Assembly: GCA_937996585.1 (NCBI GenBank)
Contig: CALKUW010000353.1
Location: forward strand, 1 to 6,752
Length of the DNA: 6,752 nt
From: an uncultured Flavobacteriales bacterium
GTDB taxonomy: Bacteria; Bacteroidota; Bacteroidia; Flavobacteriales_D; Sanyastnellaceae
Direction of reading: 5' to 3'
The notes beneath the pieces are model-generated. The model ran no database searches, had not been told where the DNA came from, and saw nothing but the letters and a program-made list of their open reading frames with translations. Below are positions 1 through 6,214 of the stretch, piece after piece; within the stretch, counting starts at the first letter, position 1, and the number at the start of each line of letters is the position of its first letter. A program made the position numbers and the translations under genes.

Positions 1-489
1 TTCGTAGTGGTAACCGTAGTTGTCGCGGCCATTCTGCATGGCCTTTTCGTAGGCGGCGAGGGCGAAATCGAGCTGGTCGAGCTTGATGAAGGCGTCCGCC
101 AGCCGCTTGGTTGGTCCGCGCCCCACCGGTAGGGCGTCGAGGGCTTCGGCAAAGGCTTCCCGGGCGGCCTCATCCTTGCCGATTCGCAGGTACAGTGACC
201 CGAGGTCGATCTGGGCCATGCTCTTGTCCTTGCTCTTTTTCAGGCGGGCCTTGACGATGTCCTCGGCCTCATCGTAATCCTCGAGTTCGAGCAAGGTATT
301 GAGGTACATCTCATAGACGGAGGGGTCCTTCTTCCAGAGGTTGTCGAGGTAGAGCCGGGCCTGTTCGAACGCCCCGGAGTTGTAGTAGTAGGTGGCAAGT
401 TCGAGGTCGCTTTGCGCTTTGCCCGCACCCATGGCGAGCAGGCACGCGGCGATGGTCAGCCAATACCTGTATGTGTGCTTGGCCTTCAC
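1..489 (-). CDS. Secreted TPR-repeat protein, N-terminal part (runs off the left edge)
   Basis: An open frame of 163 codons runs from a GTG at 489 to the window edge without a stop. Residues 1-26 look like a Sec signal peptide: a basic start (MKAKHTYRYW), a hydrophobic core (LTIAACLLAM) and a probable cleavage site at GAGKAQ/S. The mature part is a chain of TPR-like helix pairs. One unit is at about 30-60 (YYYNSGAFEQARLYLDNL), the next at 62-90 (LLELEDYDEAEDIVKARL), then 94-120 (LGSLYLRIGKDEAAREAFAEAL), then 128-155 (AFIKLDQLDFALAAYEKAM). It is therefore probably periplasmic and a scaffold for protein contacts. The GTG overlaps the TGA of the upstream lipoprotein gene (GTGA), there is no clear Shine-Dalgarno site, and coupled translation is likely. 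The start is chosen because only it gives a full signal peptide. Large secreted TPR proteins of this style are common in Bacteroidota; the specific role is unknown. Confidence 0.85.
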   Translation of the reverse strand, partial: MKAKHTYRYWLTIAACLLAMGAGKAQSDLELATYYYNSGAFEQARLYLDNLWKKDPSVYEMYLNTLLELEDYDEAEDIVKARLKKSKDKSMAQIDLGSLYLRIGKDEAAREAFAEALDALPVGRGPTKRLADAFIKLDQLDFALAAYEKAMQNGRDNYGYHYE

Positions 490-1061
490 AGTTGGGCGGG
501 AATGGTGGTCAATGCGCGGGCCGTGGAGTCGGCGCGGGCGATGACGGCGTCCAGGCCGGTCGTGCCGCGCTGGAGGAAGTCGAGGGCGATGTCGATCTCC
601 TCGAGCAGGTGCCCGGCGATGCGCAGTTCATCTTCCGCCGCCTTGTTCAGGTAGGCGGTGTCAATGATGGTGCCTTCGGCATCGACCTTGGCCCCGTCGA
701 CGATGGCTTCAATGAGGTGGCCGACCTGGCGGCGCGTGCGGTCGATTTCCTGTTCGATGCGGCGGTGGCGGCCCGGTTGTCGGCGCAGCATGCGGCAACG
801 CTCGTCCAGGCGGGAAAAGGGTGCGCCTTGCTGGGGGTTGACGACGAGGCCGACCATCATCGTTTCCACGGCGCGCAGGGCGCTGTCAGCCTTGGCGAAG
901 GCGGGCTCGGCGGCATCCAACGGGGCGGCGAGGAATACCGCTTCCGCGCTGTCGATGGCCGTGAGGGTGGCCTGGAGTTCGGGCAGGTGTTCCGCACCGG
1001 GCTTGGGACCGCACCCCGCGGCGAGCAAGGCGATGATGAAGGGCAGGATCCGCGGAATCAT
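486..1061 (-). CDS. Small predicted lipoprotein of unknown function
   Basis: This encodes 191 residues. The first 16 form a lipoprotein signal (MIPRILPFIIALLAAG) ending in a lipobox LAAGC with the acceptor Cys at residue 17. The residues after the Cys (GPKPG) are not acidic, so the S-D/E-rich surface-export signal described for some Bacteroidota is absent and a periplasm-facing membrane anchor is more likely. The rest looks almost wholly helical: Ala-rich helices at about 25-70, a basic stretch at 88-111 (CRMLRRQPGRHRR) and amphipathic helices at 112-122 and 136-186. I do not recognise the family. The ATG shares bases with the serS stop (ATGA), so translation is probably coupled to serS. The frame stays open upstream to 1286, but that part lies inside serS, has Pro/Arg-rich shadow composition and would put the signal peptide internally. 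The gene ends inside the GTG of the TPR gene. Confidence 0.8.
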   Translation of the reverse strand: MIPRILPFIIALLAAGCGPKPGAEHLPELQATLTAIDSAEAVFLAAPLDAAEPAFAKADSALRAVETMMVGLVVNPQQGAPFSRLDERCRMLRRQPGRHRRIEQEIDRTRRQVGHLIEAIVDGAKVDAEGTIIDTAYLNKAAEDELRIAGHLLEEIDIALDFLQRGTTGLDAVIARADSTARALTTIPAQL

Positions 1062-2329
1062 GCGATGGTGTCGAATCCGGTGTAGGTCCGCAGGGCAGCC
1101 GGGATGCGGATGCCGTCGGGTCCCTGGTGGTTCTCCAGCAGGGCGGCTACGATGCGGGGCAGGGCCAGGGCGCTGCCGTTCAGGGTGTGGACGAGTTCGG
1201 GTTTGCCCTCGGCGTTTCGGAAGCGGCACTGCAGGCGGTTGGCCTGGTAGGTCTCGAAGTTGGACACACTCGAGACCTCCAGCCAACGCTCCTGCGCAGC
1301 AGACCAGACCTCGAGGTCATACGTCAAGGCGGAGGTGAACCCCAGGTCGCCGCCACAGAGGCGCAAGGTTCGGACCGGCAGTTCGAGGTCCCGCAACAGC
1401 CCGCGCACATGTTCGACCATGCCTTCCAGTGCGGCGTAGCTGTTTTCCGGTTGTTCGAACCGCACGATCTCCACCTTGTCGAATTGGTGAAGCCGGTTGA
1501 GACCCCTTACGTCCTTGCCGTAAGATCCCGCTTCGCGGCGGAAGCAAGGGGTGTATCCGCACAGTTGGATGGGCAGCTCCTCCGACTTGAGTAGGTCTCC
1601 GCGGTACAGGTTGGTTAACGGTACTTCTGCCGTGGGAATGAGATACAGGTCATCGTCCGCGCAGTGGTACATCTGCCCTTCCTTGTCGGGCAACTGTCCT
1701 GTACCCCGTCCGGAGTCCGGATTGACCAGGTGCGGCGGGATGAACTCCTCATAGCCTGCGGCATCTGCCCGATCGAGGAAGAACTGGATGAGGGCGCGCT
1801 GGAGCTTGGCTCCCTTGCCACGGTAGACCGGGAATCCCGCACCGGAAATCTTCACACCGGCTTCGAAGTCGATGAGCTTGTAGCGGTCCGCCAATTCCCA
1901 ATGGGGAAGCGCATGTTCACCCAGCTCCGGTTTGGTGCCTTCCTCTGCGACGACCTCATTGTCGGCATCGCTTTGGCCGGCCGGCACGAGATCGTGTGGC
2001 CTGTTCGGCAGTTCGAGCAGGGCGTCCTCCTGCTGATTGATGAGGGTTTTCTGGTGCTCGTCGAGGACATGGATCTTCTCCTTGAGTGCGCCCATTTCCG
2101 TCCGGCGCGCCTCGGCCTCTTCCTTCTTGCCCGATTTGAACAGTTCACCGATCTCCCGGCTGGCCGCATTCTGCTCGGCCTTGAGGTCGTCCACTTCCTT
2201 CTGGGTGTGGCGACGCTCCTCATCGAGGGCCAGGATGCGGTTGAGCATGGGGGCAGCGTCGATGCCGCGCTTGGACAGGGCTTGTTCCAGAGCGTCGCGG
2301 TCGTTGCGGAGAACCTGTAGGGTCAACAT
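1058..2329 (-). CDS. serS: Serine--tRNA ligase (SerRS)
   Basis: A cytoplasmic class II aminoacyl-tRNA synthetase that charges tRNA-Ser (and tRNA-Sec where present) with serine using ATP. The length of 423 residues is normal for the bacterial enzyme. Residues about 30-105 form the long antiparallel coiled-coil arm that contacts the tRNA-Ser variable arm (EERRHTQKEVDDLKAEQNAA and the helix around 70-100). The catalytic domain follows. Motif 1 is around 165-188 (GFPVYRGKGAKLQRALIQFF). GTGQLPDKEGQMY is at 209-221 and the serine-binding TAE loop at 233-235. Motif 2 is at 262-287 (CFRREAGSYGKDVRGLNRLH, then QFDKVEI). Motif 3 is at 384-402 (LNGSALALPRIVAALLENH, with the ATP-contacting Arg 392). The start ATG has no Shine-Dalgarno sequence and lies only 8 bases past the T-tract of the rpmA terminator. 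The gene ends in a 4-base ATGA overlap with the lipoprotein gene. Confidence 0.98.
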   Translation of the reverse strand: MLTLQVLRNDRDALEQALSKRGIDAAPMLNRILALDEERRHTQKEVDDLKAEQNAASREIGELFKSGKKEEAEARRTEMGALKEKIHVLDEHQKTLINQQEDALLELPNRPHDLVPAGQSDADNEVVAEEGTKPELGEHALPHWELADRYKLIDFEAGVKISGAGFPVYRGKGAKLQRALIQFFLDRADAAGYEEFIPPHLVNPDSGRGTGQLPDKEGQMYHCADDDLYLIPTAEVPLTNLYRGDLLKSEELPIQLCGYTPCFRREAGSYGKDVRGLNRLHQFDKVEIVRFEQPENSYAALEGMVEHVRGLLRDLELPVRTLRLCGGDLGFTSALTYDLEVWSAAQERWLEVSSVSNFETYQANRLQCRFRNAEGKPELVHTLNGSALALPRIVAALLENHQGPDGIRIPAALRTYTGFDTIA

Positions 2330-2336
2330 GGTGTGT

Positions 2337-2381
2337 AAAAATACGACGGTGCCCCCTCCTTTTCAGGATGGGGGCACCGTC
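2337..2381 (-). terminator. Strong intrinsic terminator after rpmA, next to serS
   Basis: On the minus strand a perfect 12-bp stem (GACGGTGCCCCC with GGGGGCACCGTC, 2381-2370 and 2356-2345) encloses a single bulged A. Inside that is a 4-bp TCCT/AGGA stem closed by a GAAA tetraloop. After GTA-side bases comes a run of five T (2341-2337). It stops the rplU-rpmA transcript. It lies 88 to 8 bases before the serS ATG, so it may also shape serS expression. The plus-strand side lacks a T run, so it acts in one direction. Confidence 0.9.
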
Positions 2382-2416
2382 ATTGGGCCTTCTTGGCCTT
2401 TTTCAGTGGGTGGCGT

Positions 2417-2680
2417 TCAGGCCTCTGCCGGGGGCACTACGGAGACGAAGCTCTTGTTGCCCTTGCGGCGGCGGAACTCCACTACGCCATCGGTGAGGGC
2501 GTAAAGGGTATGGTCCTTGCCGATGCCGACGTTGAGTCCCGGGTTGTGCTGGGTGCCGCGCTGGCGAACGAGGATGTTGCCTGCGATGCACTTCTGGCCG
2601 CCATAGATCTTGACGCCCAGTCGTTTGCTTTCTGATTCGCGGCCGTTCTTCGTAGAGGCCGCCGCCTTTTTGTGAGCCAT
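2417..2680 (-). CDS. rpmA: 50S ribosomal protein L27
   Basis: An 87-residue large-subunit protein. Its flexible N-terminus reaches towards the peptidyl-transferase centre and contacts the tRNA acceptor ends. The family signature is plain: MAHKK start, STKNGRESESKRLGVK at 9-24, GGQ at 27-29, AGNILVRQRGTQHNPG at 33-48 and VGIGKDHTLYAL at 51-62. The length is standard (E. coli L27 has 85). There is no cleavable N-terminal leader of the Firmicutes type. Small departures are AAAS at 6-9, where GxGS is usual, and Lys-Cys after GGQ. The ATG lies 15 bases after the rplU stop with an AGGA sequence a few bases upstream, so the two genes form an operon driven from the rplU promoter. A strong terminator follows. 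Confidence 0.98.
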   Translation of the reverse strand: MAHKKAAASTKNGRESESKRLGVKIYGGQKCIAGNILVRQRGTQHNPGLNVGIGKDHTLYALTDGVVEFRRRKGNKSFVSVVPPAEA

Positions 2681-2695
2681 GGTTCCTGGGGTTGA

Positions 2696-3274
2696 TTATT
2701 CTTCGCCTTTGTCTTCAGCCTTCTTGGGCGCTGCCTTCTTGGGCGCTGCCTTCTTTGCTGCGGGCTTGTCGGCTGCTGCCTTTTTGGCTGCGGGCTTGTC
2801 GGCTGCTGCCTTTTTGGCTGCGGGCTTCTTTGCTGCGGGCTTGTCGGCTGCGTCCTTCTTGGGTGCTGCCTTCTTGGCTGCCGGCTTCTTGGCTGCGGGC
2901 TTGGCTTCAGCCTTCTCGTCTCCGGCCTCGGCTTTCTTCGGCGCAGCCTTCTTGGCCTTGCCTCCAAGCTCGATGCCCTTGATGACCAATTCGGTCAAGG
3001 AGGGGCGGAAGCCGTTCAACTTCTGGTAACCCTTGCGCCGCTTCTTCTTGAAGACGAGCACCTTGTCACCTTTCAAATGGCGTTCAACCGTGGCATTCAC
3101 GGCTGCGCCGGGGACTGCTGGGGCGCCAACGGAAACCTTGGAGCCGTCATCCACGAGGAGCACGCGGTCAAAGCTGACCTTGCTGCCCTCATCGTGCTTG
3201 AGACGGTTCACATAGAGCCGTTGATCTTGCTGTACCTTGTATTGGTGCCCTGCAATTTCTACGATGGCGTACAT
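2696..3274 (-). CDS. rplU: 50S ribosomal protein L21 with a long Lys/Ala/Pro-rich C-terminal tail
   Basis: Residues 1 to about 104 are a complete L21, a large-subunit protein that binds 23S rRNA. Markers are MYAIVEIAGHQYKV at the start, DRVLLV at 36-41, VFKKKRRKGYQKLNGFRP at 74-91 and a final strand SLTELVIKGIEL. E. coli L21 ends at about 103 residues. Here another 88 residues follow, made almost only of Lys, Ala and Pro with some Asp and Glu. PAAKK occurs six times (126, 131, 146, 151, 161, 171) and AAPKK four times (110, 136, 176, 181), and the tail ends acidic (AEDKGEE). Such tails resemble histone-H1-like basic tails and are probably disordered and RNA-binding; this is inference. Reading frame and codon style are continuous, so this is not a frameshift. 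GAGG lies 5 bases before the ATG. The gene has its own promoter and leads the rplU-rpmA unit. Confidence 0.96.
   Translation of the reverse strand: MYAIVEIAGHQYKVQQDQRLYVNRLKHDEGSKVSFDRVLLVDDGSKVSVGAPAVPGAAVNATVERHLKGDKVLVFKKKRRKGYQKLNGFRPSLTELVIKGIELGGKAKKAAPKKAEAGDEKAEAKPAAKKPAAKKAAPKKDAADKPAAKKPAAKKAAADKPAAKKAAADKPAAKKAAPKKAAPKKAEDKGEE
2757..2827 (-). repeat. Exact 30-base tandem repeat inside the rplU tail
   Basis: The sequence is identical to itself at a shift of 30 bases from 2757 to 2827, which is two full copies (2761-2790, 2791-2820) plus partial flanks. Each unit encodes the ten residues KPAAKKAAAD in frame. The exact nucleotide identity points to recent slippage or duplication. 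Diverged relatives of the unit surround it from about 2715 to 2905. Confidence 0.93.
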
Positions 3275-3299
3275 GATGACCTCTGTTTTTTGAGGGGTG

Positions 3300-3331
3300 C
3301 GAAGGTACGTGATTTCGCGCGGGGTTGAAAA
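3300..3331 (-). promoter_or_regulatory. Bacteroidota-type promoter for rplU-rpmA
   Basis: On the minus strand TACCTTCG (3307-3300) matches the bacteroidete -7 element TAnnTTTG at all but one defined position and is followed by the typical CACCCC. About 20 bases upstream is TTTT (3331-3328), standing in for the -33 TTTG. Transcription would start near 3293-3296, giving a leader of about 20 bases before the rplU ATG. The assignment rests on the known phylum consensus and position; the start site is inferred. Confidence 0.65.
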
Positions 3332-3373
3332 CTTCTCGCCCTTTGTCTTGAAGTTCGGGCGTGAGTGCCCCGT

Positions 3374-4885
3374 CTATCCTCCCGTCATGGCTTCCCAGAT
3401 TCCAAATGCATCCGGGCTTTCGGCCGTCCGGTGGGGCCAACCTTTGGCGGTCAGTGCGGCGGAGGTGGTGGGTCCGATGGCCACGGTGGTGGCGGGTTGG
3501 GACCCGGACCAATGGCGCACGTTCGAAGGGGAAGTGAAGCAGACGATGTCTGCTGCGGGCGGAGGAAGGGTACTGGCTTCAGCGGAATACAGCGGCCAGG
3601 CTGCAACAGTGAACGGTACTGGGTCTGTTTCCCACCGCCTCATGGATTGGACGCTGTGTGGCAGGGCGATGCGGTCCTGTGGTTCACATCGCTCAGCAAA
3701 CGTGCGCCAGGCTGCAATGGGATCGCCTGACCCGACAAAGCAAAGCCGGGCAGACTGGGCTTTCGTCAACGCGTCTGCCGTCCCTGACCCAGGCACGGCA
3801 ATGGGGACTTCGGGGTGGTCGCCAAGCCAATCTGCTGCCATTCGGACAGCTCCGGGACTGGACAACCAAACGCCATCAAATGGTCCCTCAGGGGCAGGGT
3901 GTCCGGTGGGGGACAAGGCGATGGATGGATGTTCGATCAGGGTGCACCCAGCACCTGAGGCCAAGCGCGCAAGGACATCGGTTTTGGGTGTCCGCGTAAC
4001 CAGCAAGCGCAGCGCAGAAGGGGGAGCCTGCAGTGCGTCCAGGGTAGACGCGGCATCCGCGGACAGCACCCGGTGCGGCCCCTCATTCGATTGAAGGAAG
4101 GCGCGGATGGGAGAAGCACCGATCCTATGCGCACCGAATGGCAATTGGCACCCGCCGTCGAGGGCACGCAGGATGCTCCGCTCAGCGGCGATGGCTTCCG
4201 CCGTGTTGTAGTGGGTGAGCTGCGCCAGCCAATCTGCCCGGGAATCGTCTTCGCGCATCTGCAGCGCAAGTGCGCCTTGGGCGGGTGCCGGCACGAAATG
4301 GCGGGGGTCGAGGTCCACCCGCACGAGGTCCTCGAGTTTGAGCTCCAGACGGTCCAGACCTGCTGCTGCAAGGACGATGGCGTCATAGCGGCCTTCGCGC
4401 AGCCGCGCGATGCGGGTGGGCACATTGCCGCGCAGGGCCTGGATGTCGAGGTCGGGCCTGAGCAGCAACAGTTGGTCCCTGCGGCGGACGGATGAGGTGC
4501 CCACCACTGCACCGCCACGAAGGGGAAGCCAAGGCCCTTGCGCGTGTTTCGTCCGGCGGACCAACAACACGTCCTGCGCGGCTGCACGGGGCGGGACGGC
4601 GGCAATGGTCAGGCCCTCGGGCTGGGTGGTCTCCAGGTCCTTGTGGCTGTGGACGGCCACGTCGATGCGGTGGTCGAGCAGGGCCTCTTCGATTTCCTTC
4701 GTGAAGAAGCCTTTGCCCTCGAGTTTTTCGAAGGCCTGTACCTGTTCGCGGTCGCCCTGGGTGGACAGGACTTTGATTTCGCAGGTGCCGCCCATCTCTT
4801 GGATCAGATCGCGCACATGGTGGGCCTGCCACAGGGCCAGGTCGCTTCCGCGCGTTCCGATGATGAGGTGGGGCGAATCGGACAT
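3374..4885 (-). CDS. hemCD: Fused porphobilinogen deaminase / uroporphyrinogen-III synthase (HemC-HemD)
   Basis: One 503-residue cytoplasmic protein carries two consecutive tetrapyrrole enzymes. Residues 1 to about 285 are HemC, which joins four porphobilinogens into hydroxymethylbilane. IGTRGSDLALWQAHHV is at 9-24 and STQGD at 41-45. The catalytic Asp is D83 in HSHKD, and the substrate-binding Arg cluster is in GTSSVRRR at 129-136. ALRGNVPTRIARL is at 150-162, PAQGALALQ at 201-209, and the dipyrromethane-anchoring Cys is C246 in GGCQLPFGA. Residues about 292-503 are HemD, which cyclises the bilane to uroporphyrinogen III: LLVTRTPK at 294-301, LSSPGAV at 341-347, FTSPSNV at 450-456 and IGPTTSAAL at 470-478. 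Only about 46 residues lie between C246 and HemD, against about 70 after the Cys in E. coli HemC, so domain 3 seems to lack its last helix. The ATG follows the hemA stop by 6 bases, and GAGG overlaps that stop. Confidence 0.95.
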   Translation of the reverse strand: MSDSPHLIIGTRGSDLALWQAHHVRDLIQEMGGTCEIKVLSTQGDREQVQAFEKLEGKGFFTKEIEEALLDHRIDVAVHSHKDLETTQPEGLTIAAVPPRAAAQDVLLVRRTKHAQGPWLPLRGGAVVGTSSVRRRDQLLLLRPDLDIQALRGNVPTRIARLREGRYDAIVLAAAGLDRLELKLEDLVRVDLDPRHFVPAPAQGALALQMREDDSRADWLAQLTHYNTAEAIAAERSILRALDGGCQLPFGAHRIGASPIRAFLQSNEGPHRVLSADAASTLDALQAPPSALRLLVTRTPKTDVLARLASGAGCTLIEHPSIALSPTGHPAPEGPFDGVWLSSPGAVRMAADWLGDHPEVPIAVPGSGTADALTKAQSARLCFVGSGDPIAAWRTFAERCEPQDRIALPHSVQSMRRWETDPVPFTVAAWPLYSAEASTLPPPAADIVCFTSPSNVRHWSGSQPATTVAIGPTTSAALTAKGWPHRTAESPDAFGIWEAMTGG

Positions 4886-4891
4886 GTCGCC

Positions 4892-6142
4892 TCAGGGCTT
4901 GTCCAGGTGCTCGAGCACGGCTTCGCGCGCCAATTTCATCGGCACGGAAACGTATTTCTTCTCCAGGTAGGCCACGATGCGGTCGACCAGGTCCCGGGTA
5001 TCCCCATCGAGCTCCGCCAGTTCATCGGCGAACACCTCGCCCAATGCCGTATTCCTCACGGATGCGAGGAGGGCGGGCAGCTCCCGAAGTGCCATTTCCA
5101 CTTCGCGTTGCTGCAGGCGGGACGTGAGTTCGGTCATGCCGTCTTCGATGATACGCTGGCACTCGCCCATGGCGGCGCGGCGGCCTTCTGCATTTTGGTC
5201 GGCGATGGGCTTGAGTTCTTCGATGCCGACGACGGTGGTGTCCGGGCGGTTTCGGAATGCGGCATTCACCCCCGTGGGTACGCTGAGGTCCAGCACGAAG
5301 CAGTGGCCCTCCGGTAGCAGGGCGGCTTCCGCATCGCCGAGGAGGGTGTTGGCGCTGCCGGTGCACAGGAAGATGGCAGCAGGCCCCGTTGCAAGGGCGG
5401 TGGCAAGGCCATCGAGGCTGTCCCATGTCCAACCGCGTGGCTCGGCGAGTTCCCGGGCTTTGTCAGGGGTGCGATTGAGGATGTGGACGTCGCTGTACCG
5501 GTGCTTTTCGAGGAAGCGGGCGATGTTCGCATTGGTCTGTCCGGCACCGATGACGAGCACGGGCGCTGAAGCCGGAATTTCCTGTTCGAGGAAGGACTTC
5601 CATCCGAGGGCATTGACGGAAACGCTGCGGCGGGCGATGTCGGTGTCGGTGAAGACCTGTTTGGCGGTCTCCACGGCCACGCGCTCGGTGATGCGGAGTT
5701 GGTCGCCAGCGAGTTTCCATCCGCGCGAACGCTCCAGTGCGGACCGCATCTGGGTCAGGATCTCGCGCTCTCCGATGACCATGGATTCGAGGCCGGCCGT
5801 GACGCGGAGCAGGTGGCGTGCGGCCTCCTCGCCGTGGAGCACCATGGCTGTTCCCATCAGGGAGCGCAGTTCGACGGTGTCCGGGTCAAAGGCCTGGAAG
5901 AGCTGCTGCAGTCGACCCATGCAGAAGTAGGCTTCATCCACGAGGATGAATTCCACCCGGTTGCAGGTCGTGAGGTAGGCGATACCCTGGACGCCGAGGT
6001 CGGATTTCAATTGGGTGAGGAAGGCCTGTTGGCGTTCTTCGGGCACGTGCAGACGTCCGATGCGCTCCACTGGGGCGTTTCGGTGGTTGAGCGATACGAT
6101 ATGGAGGTGTTCCTGCCGCAAGTCGGGGCAAAGGTCGGTCAC
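4892..6142 (-). CDS. hemA: Glutamyl-tRNA reductase
   Basis: It reduces glutamyl-tRNA(Glu) with NADPH to glutamate-1-semialdehyde, the first committed step of the C5 route to haem. With the start used here it has 416 residues, a normal length. The catalytic domain holds SLNHRNAPVERIG at 17-29 and the thioester-forming Cys 60 in LTTCNRVEF. GLESMVIGEREIL is at 117-129 and SVSVNAL at 173-179. The NADPH-binding domain starts with VLVIGAGQTN at 195-204 and includes ILNRTPDKA at 221-229 and LDLSVP at 284-289. The C-terminal helices (about 320-416) form the dimerisation domain. The frame stays open to a GTG at 6181, but the GTG at 6142 is preferred: GGAGG lies 9 bases before it, and the extra 13 residues (MTVRPRPCRRFPC) do not fit the family. 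No ATG is available near the start. It heads an operon with hemCD. Confidence 0.96.
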   Translation of the reverse strand: MTDLCPDLRQEHLHIVSLNHRNAPVERIGRLHVPEERQQAFLTQLKSDLGVQGIAYLTTCNRVEFILVDEAYFCMGRLQQLFQAFDPDTVELRSLMGTAMVLHGEEAARHLLRVTAGLESMVIGEREILTQMRSALERSRGWKLAGDQLRITERVAVETAKQVFTDTDIARRSVSVNALGWKSFLEQEIPASAPVLVIGAGQTNANIARFLEKHRYSDVHILNRTPDKARELAEPRGWTWDSLDGLATALATGPAAIFLCTGSANTLLGDAEAALLPEGHCFVLDLSVPTGVNAAFRNRPDTTVVGIEELKPIADQNAEGRRAAMGECQRIIEDGMTELTSRLQQREVEMALRELPALLASVRNTALGEVFADELAELDGDTRDLVDRIVAYLEKKYVSVPMKLAREAVLEHLDKP

Positions 6143-6151
6143 GCAAGGAAA

Positions 6152-6156
6152 CCTCC
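6152..6156 (-). promoter_or_regulatory. Shine-Dalgarno site that sets the hemA start
   Basis: GGAGG on the minus strand lies 9 bases upstream of the GTG at 6142-6140. It favours that codon over the longer GTG start at 6181. It is one of the clearer ribosome sites in the window, where several other starts have none. Confidence 0.6.
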
Positions 6157-6214
6157 GGCATGGTCGGGGCCTCACGGTCACAACGTGTGCGAATGCGGTC
6201 AGAGGAGGGGCATG

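Noticed and set aside
471..1085. Long plus-strand open frame of about 204 codons opposite the lipoprotein gene
   Set aside because: It lies antisense to a gene with a lipobox and in-frame overlaps at both ends, and shows no recognisable domain. GC-rich coding DNA often leaves such antisense frames open.
1062..1286. N-terminal extension of the lipoprotein gene into serS
   Set aside because: The upstream part is Pro/Arg/His-rich shadow of SerRS motif 3. The real start is the ATG at 1061, which opens directly into a lipoprotein signal peptide.
2382..2412. GGCC-AAGAA-GGCC inverted repeat with an A/T run just after rpmA
   Set aside because: The stem is only 4 bp. On the transcribed strand the run is A rather than T and precedes the stem, so it is not a terminator for rpmA. 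The stronger hairpin downstream does that job.
2715..2905. Repeat-rich stretch as a CRISPR-like or mobile repeat array
   Set aside because: The repeats are in frame within rplU and encode PAAKK/AAPKK units. There are no unique spacers between regular repeats.
3297..4094. Plus-strand open frame of about 265 codons opposite hemCD
   Set aside because: It is entirely antisense to the conserved HemC-HemD sequence, has low-complexity shadow composition and no recognisable motif.
4538..5317. Plus-strand open frame of about 259 codons spanning the hemA/hemCD junction
   Set aside because: It is antisense to two conserved enzymes across their junction and resembles no family I know.
6143..6181. Longer hemA start at the GTG at 6181
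   Set aside because: The 13 extra residues are Arg/Pro/Cys-rich and unlike family N-termini, while the GTG at 6142 has GGAGG at good spacing.
6179..6189. CACA-ACG-TGTG inverted repeat upstream of hemA as a possible operator
   Set aside because: Arms of four bases with a 3-base spacer are expected by chance, and there is no second copy in the window to support a regulator site.
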